In this document: piece by piece, positions 1-9,594 of the stretch
Position numbering within the stretch: the first letter of the stretch is position 1
Layout: each line of letters starts with the position of its first letter
Assembly (NCBI GenBank): GCA_022791635.1
Contig: JAAVZL010000027.1
Span: 20,698-84,697 of the forward strand
Direction: 5' to 3'
DNA length: 64,000 bases
Origin: Lachnospiraceae bacterium
GTDB lineage: Bacteria; Bacillota; Clostridia; Lachnospirales; Lachnospiraceae
Program-made: the position numbers and the translations under genes
Notes under the pieces: model-generated
Databases searched by the model: none
What the model was told of the DNA's origin: nothing
The model's input: only the letters and a program-made list of their open reading frames with translations

Positions 1-76
1 TTACTGCCATTACCAGTACCATACAAAAGATAGGGAGGAACAGGGCCATCCCCGTAATTTTTTTCACTTTATTCAT
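1..76 (-). CDS. ytfT: Sugar ABC transporter permease, YtfT-like (N-terminal end only)
   Basis: Only the first 25 codons lie in the window; the rest continues past the left edge. The start codon overlaps the end of the upstream ATPase gene by 8 bases and is preceded by an AGGAGG ribosome site inside that gene. The peptide has a short basic start (MNKVKK) and then a hydrophobic run, as expected for the first membrane segment of an RbsC/YtfT-type inner-membrane permease. The identity rests on gene order (binding protein, ATPase, permease) and not on the short sequence, so another permease of the same superfamily cannot be excluded. Confidence 0.7.
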   Translation of the reverse strand, partial: MNKVKKITGMALFLPIFCMVLVMAV

Positions 77-1589
77 TGCTGCCACCTCCTGCAATCGCTT
101 TCATTACAGTCTCCTGTGTCAGGCTCTCGGTGATCTCTCCAACCTTTGCACCGTCCCGCAGCACTGCCATCTTGGTACAGGTACGAAGCATCTCCTCGAT
201 CTCAGAGGAAATGAAGATAATACTCTTTCCCTCCTTAGCTAATTTCAGCACCAATTTCTGAATCTCCGTCTTCGTACCAATGTCAATTCCACGGGTGGGC
301 TCATCCAGAATCAGGAAATCCGGATCCGTGGCAAGCCAGCGTCCTAAGATCACCTTCTGCTGATTACCGCCGGAGAGCTGGCGAATCAGGGTCTCACGGC
401 TGGCCGTCTTAATCTGAAGCATATCTATGTATTTATCCGCCAGTTCAATCTGCTCTTTCATAGACAGAAGACGGAACATGCCCCGTTTTGCCTGAAGTGC
501 CAGAATGATATTTTCCCGGACAGACAGATCTCCGATGATACCCTCCGCCTTTCGGTCGTCCGGCAGAAGCCCCATGCCAAGATTCATGGCATCAATGGGC
601 GCATTGATCTTTGCTTCCTTTCCATTGACCTTCAAGGTTCCTGTCTGATTCTTATCCGCACCATAGATCACACGGGCCAGCTCGCTTCGTCCGGAGCCGA
701 GAAGTCCTGTAAGTCCCACAACCTCGCCTTTGTGAATCTGAAGATCAAAGGGCTTGATGGTTCCCTTGTGGCTTAAGCCCTGGGCATCAATGAGAATATC
801 CTCATCGCCGAATACCGGAGACTCGTCGGACTTGATAGATGCCAGATCGTCAAAATCCTTGCCCATCATAGCTGCCACCAGCTTTACACGGGGCAGATCC
901 TCAATTGGGTACTCTCCCACAAGCTGGCCGTTCCGAAGCACCGTAATGCGATCGCAGACCGCATACACCTGCTCCAGGAAATGGGTGACAAAGACAATTC
1001 CAACACCTTTTGCCTTAAGCTGATTCATCAGATGAAACAGCTTCTCCACCTCATTGTCGTCCAGAGACGAAGTGGGCTCATCCAGAATCAGAACCTTACA
1101 GTCCATATCCACCGCACGGGCAATAGCAATCATCTGCTGCAGTGCCAGGGAATACTCCTCCAAGTTCTGAGTCACATCAATATTCATTTCCAGGTCCGCT
1201 ACGATAGCCTCGGATTTCTTTATCATGGTTTTCCAGTCAATGGTTCCAAGCTTTGTCTTCGGCTCACGTCCAATAAACAGATTTTCAGCCACGCTTAAAT
1301 TCGGACAAAGGTTTACTTCCTGATACACGGTTGAAATACCTTTTTTCTGAGCATCCAGCGTGGAATGATTTACAACAGGGCCGTCAATGCCCTCCACATG
1401 AATTTCACCGGCCTCAAACGCATTGATACCGGTCAGACACTTAATAAGTGTTGATTTGCCTGCGCCGTTCTCCCCCATCAGCGCATGAATCTCACCTTTT
1501 CGCAAAGTAAAATCCACATTGTCAAGAGCTTTCACTCCCGGGAAAGTCATGGATATGCCGCGCATGGTCAATACTACCTGATTGTCCAT
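69..1589 (-). CDS. ytfR: Sugar ABC transporter ATP-binding protein, YtfR-like
   Basis: A twin-domain sugar ATPase of about 506 residues, the energising subunit of a furanose-type sugar importer. The first domain has Walker A GENGAGKST at residues 39-47, a YQEVNL Q-loop and LILDEPTSSLD Walker B. The second has the LSGGNQQK signature and LILDEPTRGID. Similarity along the whole chain is closest to E. coli YtfR (galactofuranose transport) as I remember that sequence, for example TVYQEVNL, NLFIGREPK and THFLEQVYAV. I chose the ATG at 1589 over the more upstream 1631 because AAGGAAAGGAAAG precedes it and the family begins there. It lies downstream of the binding-protein gene and overlaps the permease. 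Loss of function is not suggested: all nucleotide-binding motifs are intact. Confidence 0.93.
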   Translation of the reverse strand: MDNQVVLTMRGISMTFPGVKALDNVDFTLRKGEIHALMGENGAGKSTLIKCLTGINAFEAGEIHVEGIDGPVVNHSTLDAQKKGISTVYQEVNLCPNLSVAENLFIGREPKTKLGTIDWKTMIKKSEAIVADLEMNIDVTQNLEEYSLALQQMIAIARAVDMDCKVLILDEPTSSLDDNEVEKLFHLMNQLKAKGVGIVFVTHFLEQVYAVCDRITVLRNGQLVGEYPIEDLPRVKLVAAMMGKDFDDLASIKSDESPVFGDEDILIDAQGLSHKGTIKPFDLQIHKGEVVGLTGLLGSGRSELARVIYGADKNQTGTLKVNGKEAKINAPIDAMNLGMGLLPDDRKAEGIIGDLSVRENIILALQAKRGMFRLLSMKEQIELADKYIDMLQIKTASRETLIRQLSGGNQQKVILGRWLATDPDFLILDEPTRGIDIGTKTEIQKLVLKLAKEGKSIIFISSEIEEMLRTCTKMAVLRDGAKVGEITESLTQETVMKAIAGGGSNE

Positions 1590-1666
1590 AATTTCTTTCC
1601 TTTCCTTAACTTGTACATGCTTTCTGTACATACAGGTATACCCGTAGGGTGTTTCTGTTGAGAAAG

Positions 1667-1692
1667 GGGAGGCCCGTTTTCACCAACCTCCC
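1667..1692 (-). terminator. Possible intercistronic hairpin between binding protein and ATPase
   Basis: GGGAGG pairs with CCTCCC across a 14-base loop, followed on the minus strand by a short pyrimidine run (CTTTCTC). The tail is weak for a full terminator. A partial terminator here would fit the usual excess of binding protein over ATPase, but that is inference. Confidence 0.35.
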
Positions 1693-1746
1693 AATCATTG
1701 TTGCTATGTCCTGTCTGTGAACCCATCTTCACAGGTCAGAAATTGT

Positions 1747-2859
1747 TTAGTACTGTGCGGCAATAATATCATCCGTTACTACAGTTAAGTTCTGAGTCTC
1801 CCCATTTACCTCGATAGAAGAGATAATGTCCTCATTTACGAACCAGTGCTCTTCCATGTACACTTCCTTCTCCGGTGTTCCGCCGCTTGCAAGAGTCTTG
1901 ATAACCTCTTCTACAAAAGGAGCTGCCAGCGGGTTGCACTCGAAATCTGCATTAATATCGCCGGATTTTACAAACTCAAGACCTGCCGTACAAGCGTCAA
2001 AGGAAATCAAAATCACGTCGCCGTTAACACCGTAGGAAACGCCTGCCTGCTTCATAGCATCCATGGCGCCGAATGCTTCGTTATCATTCTGGCATACAAC
2101 TACGTTGAACTTTCCTTCATAGGACTTGCAGTAGGACTCCATAACCTCTGCGCCGCCGTCCTGTGTGAAATCACCACTCTGGGAATCTACGATGGTCCAT
2201 CCCTCTCTGTCAGCAATCTCTTTAAAGCCTTCGGTACGTCCGATGGTTGCGGATGCGCCGGTGGAACCCTCGATTACAAGTGCGTTGATCTCAGTGATGC
2301 CTTTCTCTGCTGCGTAAGCCTTCAGCCACTCGCCTGCTGCAAGACCTTCTGTCTTGAAGTTGGAACCTACCCAGGATACATACTTGTCGGAATCCTCAAT
2401 AGTACGGTCAATTATGATAACCGGAATGCCTGCATCCTCACACTCGGTCAGCACGGTGTCCCAGCCAGTGGAAACGATGGGGTCAATGATGATGTAGTCT
2501 ACATCCTGCTCAATGAATCCACGAACAGCCTCAAGCTGTACGGCGGAATCGTTGTCACAGTCTACAAACTGCAGGTCGTAGCCGTTTTCTGCGGAAAATA
2601 CATCCTGGCAGGACTTGGTGGAAGCGGTACGCCAGTCAGACTCATGTCCAACCTGTGCAAAGCCGATGGTGATTACATCGCCGGATGCTGCCGGAGCATC
2701 CGCATCTGCCTCTGCATCGTCGCTGCTCTCTGCAGGCGCCTCCGCCGGAGCGTCAGCTGCAGGTGCATCCGCAGGCGCATCTCCCTTAGAGCCGCAGCCA
2801 GACAGCATGGTTGCCGTCATAGCTACACACAACAGTAAGCCGATCAATTTTCTTTTCAT
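1747..2859 (-). CDS. ytfQ: Sugar ABC transporter substrate-binding lipoprotein, YtfQ-like
   Basis: About 370 residues. The signal peptide MKRKLIGLLL ends in a lipobox (MLSGC), so the mature protein is anchored to the outer face of the membrane. An acidic Ala/Asp/Pro/Glu-rich linker of about 35 residues follows, then a periplasmic-binding-protein fold of the ribose/galactose type. The stretches GFAQVGHESDWR and IIDPIVSTGWD match the YtfQ family, which binds galactofuranose in E. coli. I use the ATG at 2859 because GGGAGGG precedes it and the signal peptide starts there. The neighbouring araA and kinase genes suggest that the ligand could be arabinofuranose; the sequence alone does not decide this. 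Confidence 0.93.
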   Translation of the reverse strand: MKRKLIGLLLCVAMTATMLSGCGSKGDAPADAPAADAPAEAPAESSDDAEADADAPAASGDVITIGFAQVGHESDWRTASTKSCQDVFSAENGYDLQFVDCDNDSAVQLEAVRGFIEQDVDYIIIDPIVSTGWDTVLTECEDAGIPVIIIDRTIEDSDKYVSWVGSNFKTEGLAAGEWLKAYAAEKGITEINALVIEGSTGASATIGRTEGFKEIADREGWTIVDSQSGDFTQDGGAEVMESYCKSYEGKFNVVVCQNDNEAFGAMDAMKQAGVSYGVNGDVILISFDACTAGLEFVKSGDINADFECNPLAAPFVEEVIKTLASGGTPEKEVYMEEHWFVNEDIISSIEVNGETQNLTVVTDDIIAAQY

Positions 2860-3062
2860 GGTCAAAAACCCTCCCTGTGTTATATTTGCCAAGCTTTTCT
2901 TGACTATGGTTTTATTTTAGGACAGAGAAGCTTTTTTTGATACGGACATCCTTTTGAAATAAGTATAATTATTTACTAAGTTTTGAACAAATTATTAACA
3001 AAGTTTGTTTTTTTCCGAAAAAGGTTTATTTTTTTCTGATGCCGATTTTACCGGACAGACTG

Positions 3063-4505
3063 TCACTCCTTTTCCGCCGGAATCGTAACCACCGCCTCCG
3101 TCCAGGAGCCGTAAACACTGTTCATAACCAGGCCATACCCATTTCCGTAGTTCAGACGGATTCTCTGATCCACATTGAAGAGGCCAAAGCCCGAGGGATC
3201 CTTCGGATCCTGCTCTCCGCAGATAATCCGTCGGACTCTCTTTAGCTTCTCCGGGGGCATACCCCTTCCATTATCCCACACCCGAAAAACCAAAGTCTCT
3301 CCTCTCTTCTCTCCGGACACCTCAATTCGTCCCTTCCCACGCTTATTCTTAATTCCATGGTACAGGGCATTCTCCACCAAAGGCTGCATGGTCAGCTTTA
3401 GAATCTGATATTGGTACAATTCTTCGGGTATGCGGATGTCATAATCCAGAATGTCCCGGTAGCGCACCTTCTGAATCTTAAGATAGCTTCGGATATGCGC
3501 CTCCTCCTCCCGGACGGAAATGTAATCCCGGCCTTTGCTTAAGGTGGTGCGGAAAAAATCGGACAGAGCGGACACCATCATCACCACCTGCTCCTTTTCT
3601 TCGGCCTCCGCAAGCCAGATAATGGTATCTAAGGTATTATAAAGAAAATGGGGATTGATCTGAGCCTGCAGAAGCTTCAGCTCCGTAGCCCGCAAGTTGA
3701 GCTGCTCAATGCGGATATCCTCCACCAGATTTCCGATTTTCTCCACCATCTGGTTAAAGCTGGAGTTCAGGACCGCCAGCTCGTCTGTACTGCCCTCCTG
3801 GGCGCGGACTGCAAAGTCTCCGCTTCCGGCCAGAGTTGTAACCTCACAGAGATTTCGGATAGGCTTTGTGATACCGGTCATGATCTTCCGGCTGATCAGA
3901 AGAGCGCCTCCCAAAATCACCGCAAAAATCAGGCTGCTCATGCGGATCGCTGTGTCCACATCGGAACGGATCCCTTCTCTTAAATCCTCCAGATTGGTAG
4001 TCTCATAATAGATATACTGCTGAATCTGCTCCTGAATAAGCTCTGTCAAAATGCGGATATTCAAATCCAGACGCTCCATATTAATATCATAGGAGCCTCC
4101 CTTCATCATATCGGTCTCGATCTCCTCCACCCGATTTTCCAGCGTATTAAGGCTTTTTAGAATCCTGCTTAAGCGATTTCTGGCATAGTCCGCATCTGCC
4201 GTCTCGTAGAGTCCCCCAAAGACCTCCCTCGCTTCCTCGATCATCTGCTGGGGCTGTTCTAGGTCTACCAGCTCCGAAGCCCGCTGGGCATTGGCCACAA
4301 TGATGTACATAATGTAATCCATATCCTCTTTAAAGGCAATGTTATAGGCATTTGCCTTGGATATATTTTCCACTACCGCGTCATAGCGCTCCGAGAACTG
4401 CTGTACTATGAATAACAGATAGACGATCATCACAGTCAGAGGGATCAGGCAGACCAACAAAAGCATATTTAAACGGCTTTTAATAGACGAATCTTTTTTT
4501 AACAT
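3063..4505 (-). CDS. YesM-family sensor histidine kinase
   Basis: 480 residues. There is one membrane segment at about residues 14-34, an extracytoplasmic helical sensor region to about 188, a second membrane segment at about 190-205, a HAMP linker, and then a His_kinase (PF06580) domain with the phospho-acceptor in QINPHFLYNTLD (H286). The HATPase domain carries VENALYHGIKNK and DNGRGM. This is the membrane sensor of a LytS/YesM-type pair; its partner is the AraC-type regulator just upstream. The gap to that gene is 37 bases. Placement between the sugar kinase and the binding protein suggests that it senses the sugar carried by the YtfQ-like transporter or a related glycan. The ribosome site is weak (AATGGGAA). 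Confidence 0.93.
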   Translation of the reverse strand: MLKKDSSIKSRLNMLLLVCLIPLTVMIVYLLFIVQQFSERYDAVVENISKANAYNIAFKEDMDYIMYIIVANAQRASELVDLEQPQQMIEEAREVFGGLYETADADYARNRLSRILKSLNTLENRVEEIETDMMKGGSYDINMERLDLNIRILTELIQEQIQQYIYYETTNLEDLREGIRSDVDTAIRMSSLIFAVILGGALLISRKIMTGITKPIRNLCEVTTLAGSGDFAVRAQEGSTDELAVLNSSFNQMVEKIGNLVEDIRIEQLNLRATELKLLQAQINPHFLYNTLDTIIWLAEAEEKEQVVMMVSALSDFFRTTLSKGRDYISVREEEAHIRSYLKIQKVRYRDILDYDIRIPEELYQYQILKLTMQPLVENALYHGIKNKRGKGRIEVSGEKRGETLVFRVWDNGRGMPPEKLKRVRRIICGEQDPKDPSGFGLFNVDQRIRLNYGNGYGLVMNSVYGSWTEAVVTIPAEKE

Positions 4506-4542
4506 GTTTTATTCCCATTCTGCTGTTTTTTGGCTTAACAGG

Positions 4543-6153
4543 CTACGCACCTGCCCGAAATTCTCTGGGCGTGCATTCCTGTGTTTTCTTAAAGAGGTAG
4601 CTGAAATAATGGGGATCCTTGTAGCCCACGGCAAAAGCGATTTCCGCCGTTTTCATAGAGGTCCCCCGAAGAAGCTCTCTGGCCTTTTCCATCCGCACCG
4701 CCGTCAGATATTCAATAAAGGTCTGTCCCGTTTCCTGGCTGAAAATCGTGCTGAAATGGTTCGGGCTCAAGTTTACGCTGGCCGCCGTCATATTAAGAGA
4801 AATTTCCTCATTGTCATAATTTTCCCGGATAAATGCCTTGGCATCCTTTAAAAGAGAGCTGTATTTCTGCCGAGATACAGCCTCCCGAAGCTCCAGGGCC
4901 GCCTCCAGCACCCTGATCAGATACCCCTTGGTCTTCTCCACGGTAGAAAAGATGGAGGTCATATTTTGGAAATCACCGCACCGCTCTATCAAATCCCCCG
5001 CCTCAAATCCCATCTGCTGAACCTGCCCTACTGCCGCAAAGTAGAGGTCTATGGTCACATACTGCCGAAAGAGTATCGACTGGATATTCTTCTCCCCAAG
5101 GCTTTTCAGGTATTCGTCCAGAAAATGCGGGATCTGACTCTTTAAGCCGGTCTTCAAAAAGCTCTCTGCCACCCGGCGATCAAGATGACGCATATCCAGA
5201 TCATCCAGGCAGATATCCTCCTTTGCAGCCTCCTTAAGCTCCTTGCTGCTGTCTATCACCTGATTGCGCTTTTTCAGATACCGGTAGGCAAAGGCCCGGT
5301 TGGCCTCCTCAAAGCAGCGTCCAAGCTCGGAAAGCCGCATGGCGGGACGGCCTAAGCCCCCGAAGTACTCTACTGTCTCATAGGAGCGTAAGGTTTTCTC
5401 CAGCTTTTGAAGAAAGTCCTTTTGCACCTTTAGAAGCTCCTTTTCTCCCGTTTCCTTCAAAAGAAAGGCCCATCCCTCCAGACCAAGCTCTATCATCAGA
5501 ACTTCGGCCATCTCTTCTGTCATTTCCTCGATAGCCTTTGTGGCCCGGTTTTCCTCCTCGTCATAGCCCTCGCCTCCGTCGCTGGCAAAGATTTGAAAGA
5601 GCAGGATGTTGTAGCGGTTGGCTGCAAGCTCCAGACCAATCTTTCGTCCCTCCTTGAGAAGCTCCGACACAGGTCTTGTACCGGATACCAGGCTTCGGAA
5701 GAACTTCTGTCTGGCAAGCTGGGTATTTTCCAGACGCTCTTGCTCAAAGGTTGCCAGGAAGCGGCGCTGCTGCTGTTCCTCCTCCACCTGTCTGCCAACC
5801 TTTTTCACAGCCTCCAAAAGCTGATTTCCGGAAATAGGCTTTACCAGATAATCGGTGATGCCGATACTGATGCCTTCCTTGGCATACTCGAATTCATCGT
5901 AGCCGCTCAGAACAAGAATCTTCACATCCGGCATTTCCTGCTTTACCAGGCGGCTTAACTCCAGGCCGTCCATAAAAGGCATTTTAATATCTGTGATCAG
6001 AATATCCGGCCGGGTCTTCTGGATCAGCGGATAGGCCAGCTCGCCATCACTTGCCTCTCCCACAAACCGGAAGCCTTCCTCCTCCCAGGGAATATTATTT
6101 TTGATCCCTTCACGCATTACCACTTCGTCTTCTACCAGAAATACTTTCAGCAT
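4543..6153 (-). CDS. YesN-family response regulator with AraC DNA-binding domain
   Basis: 536 residues. The N-terminal receiver domain has the acidic pocket VEDE, the phospho-acceptor D55 in ITDIKMP and the conserved K in DYLVKPI. A long helical middle region (about 130-420) of the kind common in YesN proteins follows. The C-terminal AraC/XylS double helix-turn-helix includes LSPNHFSTIFSQETG and IAFAVGYKDPHYFSYLFKK. GAGGAAAACC precedes the ATG. It forms a two-component system with the YesM kinase downstream and probably activates the arabinose/furanose transport operon in which it lies. The true targets are not shown by the sequence. Confidence 0.93.
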   Translation of the reverse strand: MLKVFLVEDEVVMREGIKNNIPWEEEGFRFVGEASDGELAYPLIQKTRPDILITDIKMPFMDGLELSRLVKQEMPDVKILVLSGYDEFEYAKEGISIGITDYLVKPISGNQLLEAVKKVGRQVEEEQQQRRFLATFEQERLENTQLARQKFFRSLVSGTRPVSELLKEGRKIGLELAANRYNILLFQIFASDGGEGYDEEENRATKAIEEMTEEMAEVLMIELGLEGWAFLLKETGEKELLKVQKDFLQKLEKTLRSYETVEYFGGLGRPAMRLSELGRCFEEANRAFAYRYLKKRNQVIDSSKELKEAAKEDICLDDLDMRHLDRRVAESFLKTGLKSQIPHFLDEYLKSLGEKNIQSILFRQYVTIDLYFAAVGQVQQMGFEAGDLIERCGDFQNMTSIFSTVEKTKGYLIRVLEAALELREAVSRQKYSSLLKDAKAFIRENYDNEEISLNMTAASVNLSPNHFSTIFSQETGQTFIEYLTAVRMEKARELLRGTSMKTAEIAFAVGYKDPHYFSYLFKKTQECTPREFRAGA

Positions 6154-6181
6154 GGTTTTCCTCTATATTTCGTTCCGCAGA

Positions 6182-6227
6182 AGGAGGATGGCGCACAAAA
6201 AGCTTCTGCCATATGCGTCATCCTCCT
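6182..6227 (-). other. Imperfect inverted repeat between the kinase and regulator genes
   Basis: AGGAGGATGGCGCA (6182-6195) pairs with TGCGTCATCCTCCT (6214-6227) with a single mismatch and an 18-base loop. No T-run follows, so it is probably not a simple terminator. It may be an RNA processing or stability hairpin in the operon transcript. Confidence 0.4.
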
Positions 6228-6260
6228 CTGAGATTCATTTTGCAGTTCTATGGGGTACTG

Positions 6261-7856
6261 CTATTTCAGATGCTCCACCGCTGCCCGCTCAATGGCAAGT
6301 CCCTCGGTGTAACGCTCGATAAATGTATCATAGCCTGCCACATCCTTTGCGTCCGGCTCCATCCGTTCGCCCTTCTCACCGGCAAATACCTTCCCGGAGA
6401 GGTATGCGCCCAGACTCTCACCCTCACTGCGGTTCTTCATATAGGCAGCCAGCAGGGCAATTCCCCAGGCGCCGCCCTCTCCGGCCGTCTCCATGACTAC
6501 GACGGGAACGTTCATAACCGCGGCCACAAACCGCTGTCCCACGCCCTTGGTTTTGAAGAGGCCGCCGTGACCCACGATCTCGTCCACCTGTACGCCCTCT
6601 TCCTTAATGAGGATATCCATTCCTGAGCGCATAGCCCCCAGGGAGGTCATCAGATGCACTCTCATAAAGTTGGCAAGATTGAATTTGCTGTCCGGCTTTC
6701 TCACGAACAGGGGGCGCCCCTCTTCAAATCCGGTCACATGCTCCCCGGAGAAGTAGTTGTAAGCCAGAAGTCCGCCACACTCCGGATCTCCCTCCAGAGC
6801 TTTCCGGTACAGGGTGCCAAAGAGCTCATTCATGCCTACCTTCATGCCAAAGCTCTCTGCAAATTCCTTAAATAAGCCTACCCAGGCATTCAGATCCGAG
6901 GTGCAGTTATTGGTATGAGCCATTCCCACCAGGCTTCCGTCCGGAGTGGTAACCATATCGATCTCGGAATGCACCTTCTTAAGCTCATGCTCCAGAACGA
7001 TCATGGCAAAGCCGGAGGTTCCGGCGGAGATATTGCCGGTACGCTTGGCTACGCTGTTGGTGGCTACCATGCCCGTACCTGCGTCGCCCTCCGGAGGACA
7101 TAAGGGGATACCTGCCTTAAGAGCGCCGGCAGGATCCAGAAGCTTTGCTCCCTCCTCGGTGAGACTTCCGGCAGGCTCGCCTGCGCTTAAGACCTCCGGC
7201 AGGATGTCCTTAAGCTTCCAGGAATAGTTTTTATCTGCAACCAGAGCGTCAAACTGGTCCAGCATACGTCCGTAGAATTGTCCGGTGGCCGTGTCAATGG
7301 GGAACATGCCCGAGGCCTCGCCCACGCCCATGGCTCTGCGGCCGGTGAGCTTCCAGTGGATGTAGCCCGCAAGGGTGGTCATGTAGTCAATGCGGGGAAG
7401 GTGATCCTCCCCATTTAAAATAGCCTGGTACAGATGAGCAATGCTCCACCGCTGAGGAATGTTGTACTGGAAGAGCTCTGTGAGCTCCCCTGAAGCCTGA
7501 CCGGTGATGGTATTTCTCCAGGTACGGAAGGGCACCAACTGGTTTCCTTCCCTGTCAAATACCAGATAGCCGTGCATCATGGCGCTGATGCCCATGGAGC
7601 CGATGGTGGAAAGCTCTGCGCCGTACTGTTTTTTTACATCCTCCTTAAGAGCAGTGTAGCTGCCCTGAAGCCCTTTCCAGACTTCATCAAGGGCGTAGGT
7701 CCAGATGCCGTTCTCAAGCTGATTCTCCCAGTCGTAGCTTCCGGACGCAATGGGCTTGTGGGTCTCGTCAATGAGGACCGCCTTGATCCGGGTGGAGCCC
7801 AGCTCAATTCCCAGGGATGTTTTTCCGTTTTCGATTGCTTCCTTTAAATTGTTCAT
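6261..7856 (-). CDS. araB: FGGY-family carbohydrate kinase, probable L-ribulokinase
   Basis: 531 residues with both actin-like FGGY halves: an N-terminal phosphate loop ([13 protein letters not shown]) and a C-terminal [15 protein letters not shown] segment. It is not close to the classical Bacillus or E. coli AraB sequence but belongs to the clostridial ribulokinase-like branch. It follows L-arabinose isomerase on the same strand, and together they would convert L-arabinose to L-ribulose 5-phosphate in the cytoplasm. The start is supported by AGGAGGG. The 152-base spacer before it holds a structured palindromic element. No L-ribulose-5-phosphate 4-epimerase gene is present in the window, so the pathway must be completed elsewhere. 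Activity on another ketose is possible. Confidence 0.8.
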   Translation of the reverse strand: MNNLKEAIENGKTSLGIELGSTRIKAVLIDETHKPIASGSYDWENQLENGIWTYALDEVWKGLQGSYTALKEDVKKQYGAELSTIGSMGISAMMHGYLVFDREGNQLVPFRTWRNTITGQASGELTELFQYNIPQRWSIAHLYQAILNGEDHLPRIDYMTTLAGYIHWKLTGRRAMGVGEASGMFPIDTATGQFYGRMLDQFDALVADKNYSWKLKDILPEVLSAGEPAGSLTEEGAKLLDPAGALKAGIPLCPPEGDAGTGMVATNSVAKRTGNISAGTSGFAMIVLEHELKKVHSEIDMVTTPDGSLVGMAHTNNCTSDLNAWVGLFKEFAESFGMKVGMNELFGTLYRKALEGDPECGGLLAYNYFSGEHVTGFEEGRPLFVRKPDSKFNLANFMRVHLMTSLGAMRSGMDILIKEEGVQVDEIVGHGGLFKTKGVGQRFVAAVMNVPVVVMETAGEGGAWGIALLAAYMKNRSEGESLGAYLSGKVFAGEKGERMEPDAKDVAGYDTFIERYTEGLAIERAAVEHLK

Positions 7857-7871
7857 GTGTAAAACCCTCCT

Positions 7872-7979
7872 ATTCCAGTTCCGTAATATCCCATCAGTAC
7901 ACCCTTGTCTAAATCAATTTTCAGCCGCTTAAAGCTGCGTCTGTAAATTGATTTGTGCACTGATGGGATATCACTGTTT
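7872..7979 (-). repeat. Palindromic element, family C (copy before araB)
   Basis: Outer arms ATATCCCATCAGT and ACTGATGGGATAT are perfectly complementary (13 pairs), as are inner arms AAATCAATTT and AAATTGATTT (10 pairs). Between them lie segments shared with the copies before glgB: ATTCCAGTTCCG at the edge, ACACCCTNGNCTA, and GTGCAC. On the transcribed minus strand the element lies in the leader of araB and its conserved 3' end (CGGAACTGGAAT) is separated from the AGGAGGG ribosome site by one base. The arms are unrelated in sequence to those at glgB. Confidence 0.8.
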
Positions 7980-8008
7980 AAAGTCGTTGCGCAATGGCAC
8001 TAAAGTAT

Positions 8009-9496
8009 CTAACGGAAGGCAACGGAATTCCAGAGCATTTCATTCTTAAGGCTGCGGATGGTGGTATCTTTGTCTATGTATACAACCTCGATTCCCATGG
8101 CTGCCGCCCAATCGCCCATCTGCTCGGCAGTCAGGTCGTAAGTAAAGGCCGTATGGTGAGCGCCCCCTGCCAGGATCCACGCCTCTGCTCCGGTTACAAG
8201 GCTTGGCTCCGGTGTCCAGAATGCGGTTGCTACCGGAAGCTTCGGCATGGGTTTTTCTACCTTTTTGCAATCTACCGTATTGATAATGAGGCGGAATCGA
8301 TTGCCCAGGTCAATCAGGGATGTGGCAATGGCCTTGCCTGTCTTTGAGGTGAATACCAGACGGGCCGGGTCCTCCCGATCACCCATGGTAAGAGGTGTTA
8401 CCTTGATACCGATGGGTCCTTCGGAAATGGTGGGGCATACCTCAAGCATATGGGCCTGAAGAATTCCCTCCTTGCCGGGCACCAGGTTGTAGGTGTAATC
8501 CTCCATAAAGGAGGTTCCCTTGGCGTCCTTCATCCCCTCTGTCATAAGCTTCATCAGGCGTACCATGGCTGCCGTCTTCCAGTCACCCTCAGCACCGAAT
8601 CCATAGCCCTTTTCCATCAGACGCTGAATCGCCAGACCGGGAAGCTGCTTTAAAGCGCCCAGATCGCCGAAATGGGTAACGATGGCCTGATAATTCTTTT
8701 CCTTCAGGAAGCGCTCAAAGCCAAGCTCTATCTGGGCCTGCACAGACACATGCCGCTTGAACTCCTCCGGATCTCTGCCTTCCAATAAGATCTCATATTT
8801 ATCATAATATTCTTCCACCAAAGTGTCAACGTCGGCTTTCTTCGTATCGGCCACATATTCTGCAATTTCATTCACCGGATAGGCGTCAATCTCCCAACCA
8901 AATTTAATCTGGGCTTCTACCTTGTCTCCCTCGGTGACGGCTACGTTACGCATGTTGTCGGCCACACGCACTACACGGATATGGCTGCTCTCCATGATGC
9001 CGATGGCAGTACGCATCCAGGACGCAATCCGCTTAATCACGTTCTCGTCTGCCCAGTGTCCCACGATCACCTTGCGCTCAATGCCCATACGGCTTACAAT
9101 GTGGCCGTATTCCCGGTCCCCGTGAGCGGACTGATTTTCATTCATAAAATCCATATCAATGGTATCGTAGGGAATCTCCTCGTTAAACTGGGTATGTAAA
9201 TGCATCAGGGGCTTGCGGTATTCCTGAAGGCCCAGGATCCAGGACTTTGCCGGGGAGAAGGTGTGCATCCAGGTAATCACGCCTGCGCATTCCTCGTCTG
9301 CATTGGCCTCATGGAAGGTCTTGCGGATCAGCTCATTGGTGATGAGGGTGGGCTTCCACACAATCTCGTAGGGGAGCATACCGGACTGATTGAGATGCTC
9401 CACAATCTTTTTGGAGTGCTCTGCCACATGGGCCAGACACTCATCTCCGTATAAATCCTGGGAACCGGTTGCAAACCAAAACTTGTACTGCTTCAT
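8009..9496 (-). CDS. araA: L-arabinose isomerase
   Basis: 495 residues, the usual family length. It starts with the characteristic KFWFATGSQDLYG and contains TWMHTFSPAKSWI and MDFMNENQSAHGDREYGHI, hallmarks of AraA. It interconverts L-arabinose and L-ribulose in the cytoplasm, with a divalent metal. Ribosome site AGGT/AAGGA lies just before the ATG. It sits downstream of the AraR-type repressor gene and upstream of the ribulokinase on the same strand, so it is the first metabolic step of this operon. Confidence 0.97.
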   Translation of the reverse strand: MKQYKFWFATGSQDLYGDECLAHVAEHSKKIVEHLNQSGMLPYEIVWKPTLITNELIRKTFHEANADEECAGVITWMHTFSPAKSWILGLQEYRKPLMHLHTQFNEEIPYDTIDMDFMNENQSAHGDREYGHIVSRMGIERKVIVGHWADENVIKRIASWMRTAIGIMESSHIRVVRVADNMRNVAVTEGDKVEAQIKFGWEIDAYPVNEIAEYVADTKKADVDTLVEEYYDKYEILLEGRDPEEFKRHVSVQAQIELGFERFLKEKNYQAIVTHFGDLGALKQLPGLAIQRLMEKGYGFGAEGDWKTAAMVRLMKLMTEGMKDAKGTSFMEDYTYNLVPGKEGILQAHMLEVCPTISEGPIGIKVTPLTMGDREDPARLVFTSKTGKAIATSLIDLGNRFRLIINTVDCKKVEKPMPKLPVATAFWTPEPSLVTGAEAWILAGGAHHTAFTYDLTAEQMGDWAAAMGIEVVYIDKDTTIRSLKNEMLWNSVAFR

Positions 9497-9594
9497 TTCC
9501 TTTTTACCTCCTAAAATAGTTGAGTTGTTATGTGTGATCCCTGCCGGGTATCAGCCGGACAAGGGCGCTTACGCACGTATTTACCGAGATATAG

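Noticed and set aside
1846..2838. Long plus-strand open frame opposite the YtfQ-like gene
   Set aside because: It mirrors a well-supported lipoprotein gene, is Cys-rich in a non-natural way, and has no ribosome site.
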